Source: an uncultured SAR86 cluster bacterium
GTDB lineage: Bacteria; Pseudomonadota; Gammaproteobacteria; Magnimaribacterales; Magnimaribacteraceae
Reading direction: 5' to 3'
DNA length: 64,000 nucleotides
NCBI GenBank assembly: GCA_902605935.1
Contig: CACLEI010000003.1
Span: 1-64,000, forward strand
Part shown: piece by piece, positions 63,802 through 64,000 of the stretch
Numbering within the stretch: position 1 is the first letter of the stretch
Layout of the letters: each line of letters starts with the position of its first letter
The notes under the pieces: model-generated
Told to the model about the DNA's origin: nothing
Database searches by the model: none
Seen by the model: the letters and a program-made list of their open reading frames with translations, nothing else
Position numbers and translations under genes: made by a program

Positions 63802-63828
63802 AAGAATCCTATATCAGTTTTGGAAACT

Positions 63829-64000
63829 TTATGCCGTTTTAGCTTTTTCTTCCTTCTTCTTGTAAGGCGGAACTAGTCCAGCTAATTTCATCAAATTAAA
63901 TTTAGTTTGCTTATATACGGCTTTAGCATGACTAAATTCTTTAAAACCGTCATATCCATGATAAGACCCCATACCACTAGGACCAACTCCACCAAATGGA
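63829..64000 (-). CDS. Aldehyde dehydrogenase, C-terminal fragment (continues beyond window)
   Basis: Minus strand end: [57 protein letters not shown]-stop, matching the ALDH C-terminus. Confidence 0.85.
   Translation of the reverse strand, partial: PFGGVGPSGMGSYHGYDGFKEFSHAKAVYKQTKFNLMKLAGLVPPYKKKEEKAKTA

Overview
AT-rich 64 kb chromosomal window, densely coded, with the gene content of a streamlined marine gammaproteobacterium (SAR86-like; taxon is inference). No rRNA, tRNA, CRISPR, transposase or phage module was recognised. Left to right: (i) a truncated giant RTX/cadherin-like/Calx-beta surface protein followed by a tightly coupled type I secretion operon (beta-barrel, TolC-like, ABC, HlyD-like, MBL hydrolase, small membrane protein); (ii) secreted/lipoprotein genes, PhoD, TPR lipoprotein, CoA-transferase; (iii) a core block infA - serine hydrolase - clpA - clpS - icd / mnmA - GIY-YIG - micro-ORF - GST - amidohydrolase / purB - aceA; (iv) the complete Na+-NQR locus nqrABCDEF-apbE-nqrM, plus gap and two acyl-CoA dehydrogenases; (v) mfd-csiV, sbcB, nfuA, trmA, etfAB and ETF-QO; (vi) an apparent free-standing ncRNA between ETF-QO and a DUF1285 gene; (vii) an envelope block murB-kdsB-ycaR-(msbA::lpxK fusion)-lolD-lolC/E and the 3' end of an aldehyde dehydrogenase. 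Most noteworthy: the single-ORF MsbA-LpxK fusion, an unassigned structured ncRNA with terminator, a type-1-copper-like cupredoxin module in the giant RTX protein, a reduced T1SS (ABC without N-terminal domain, HlyD with shortened hairpin), an Mfd that seems to lack domain D3, and several micro-ORFs below the ORF-track cutoff. All family calls are from reading the translations; no database search was run.
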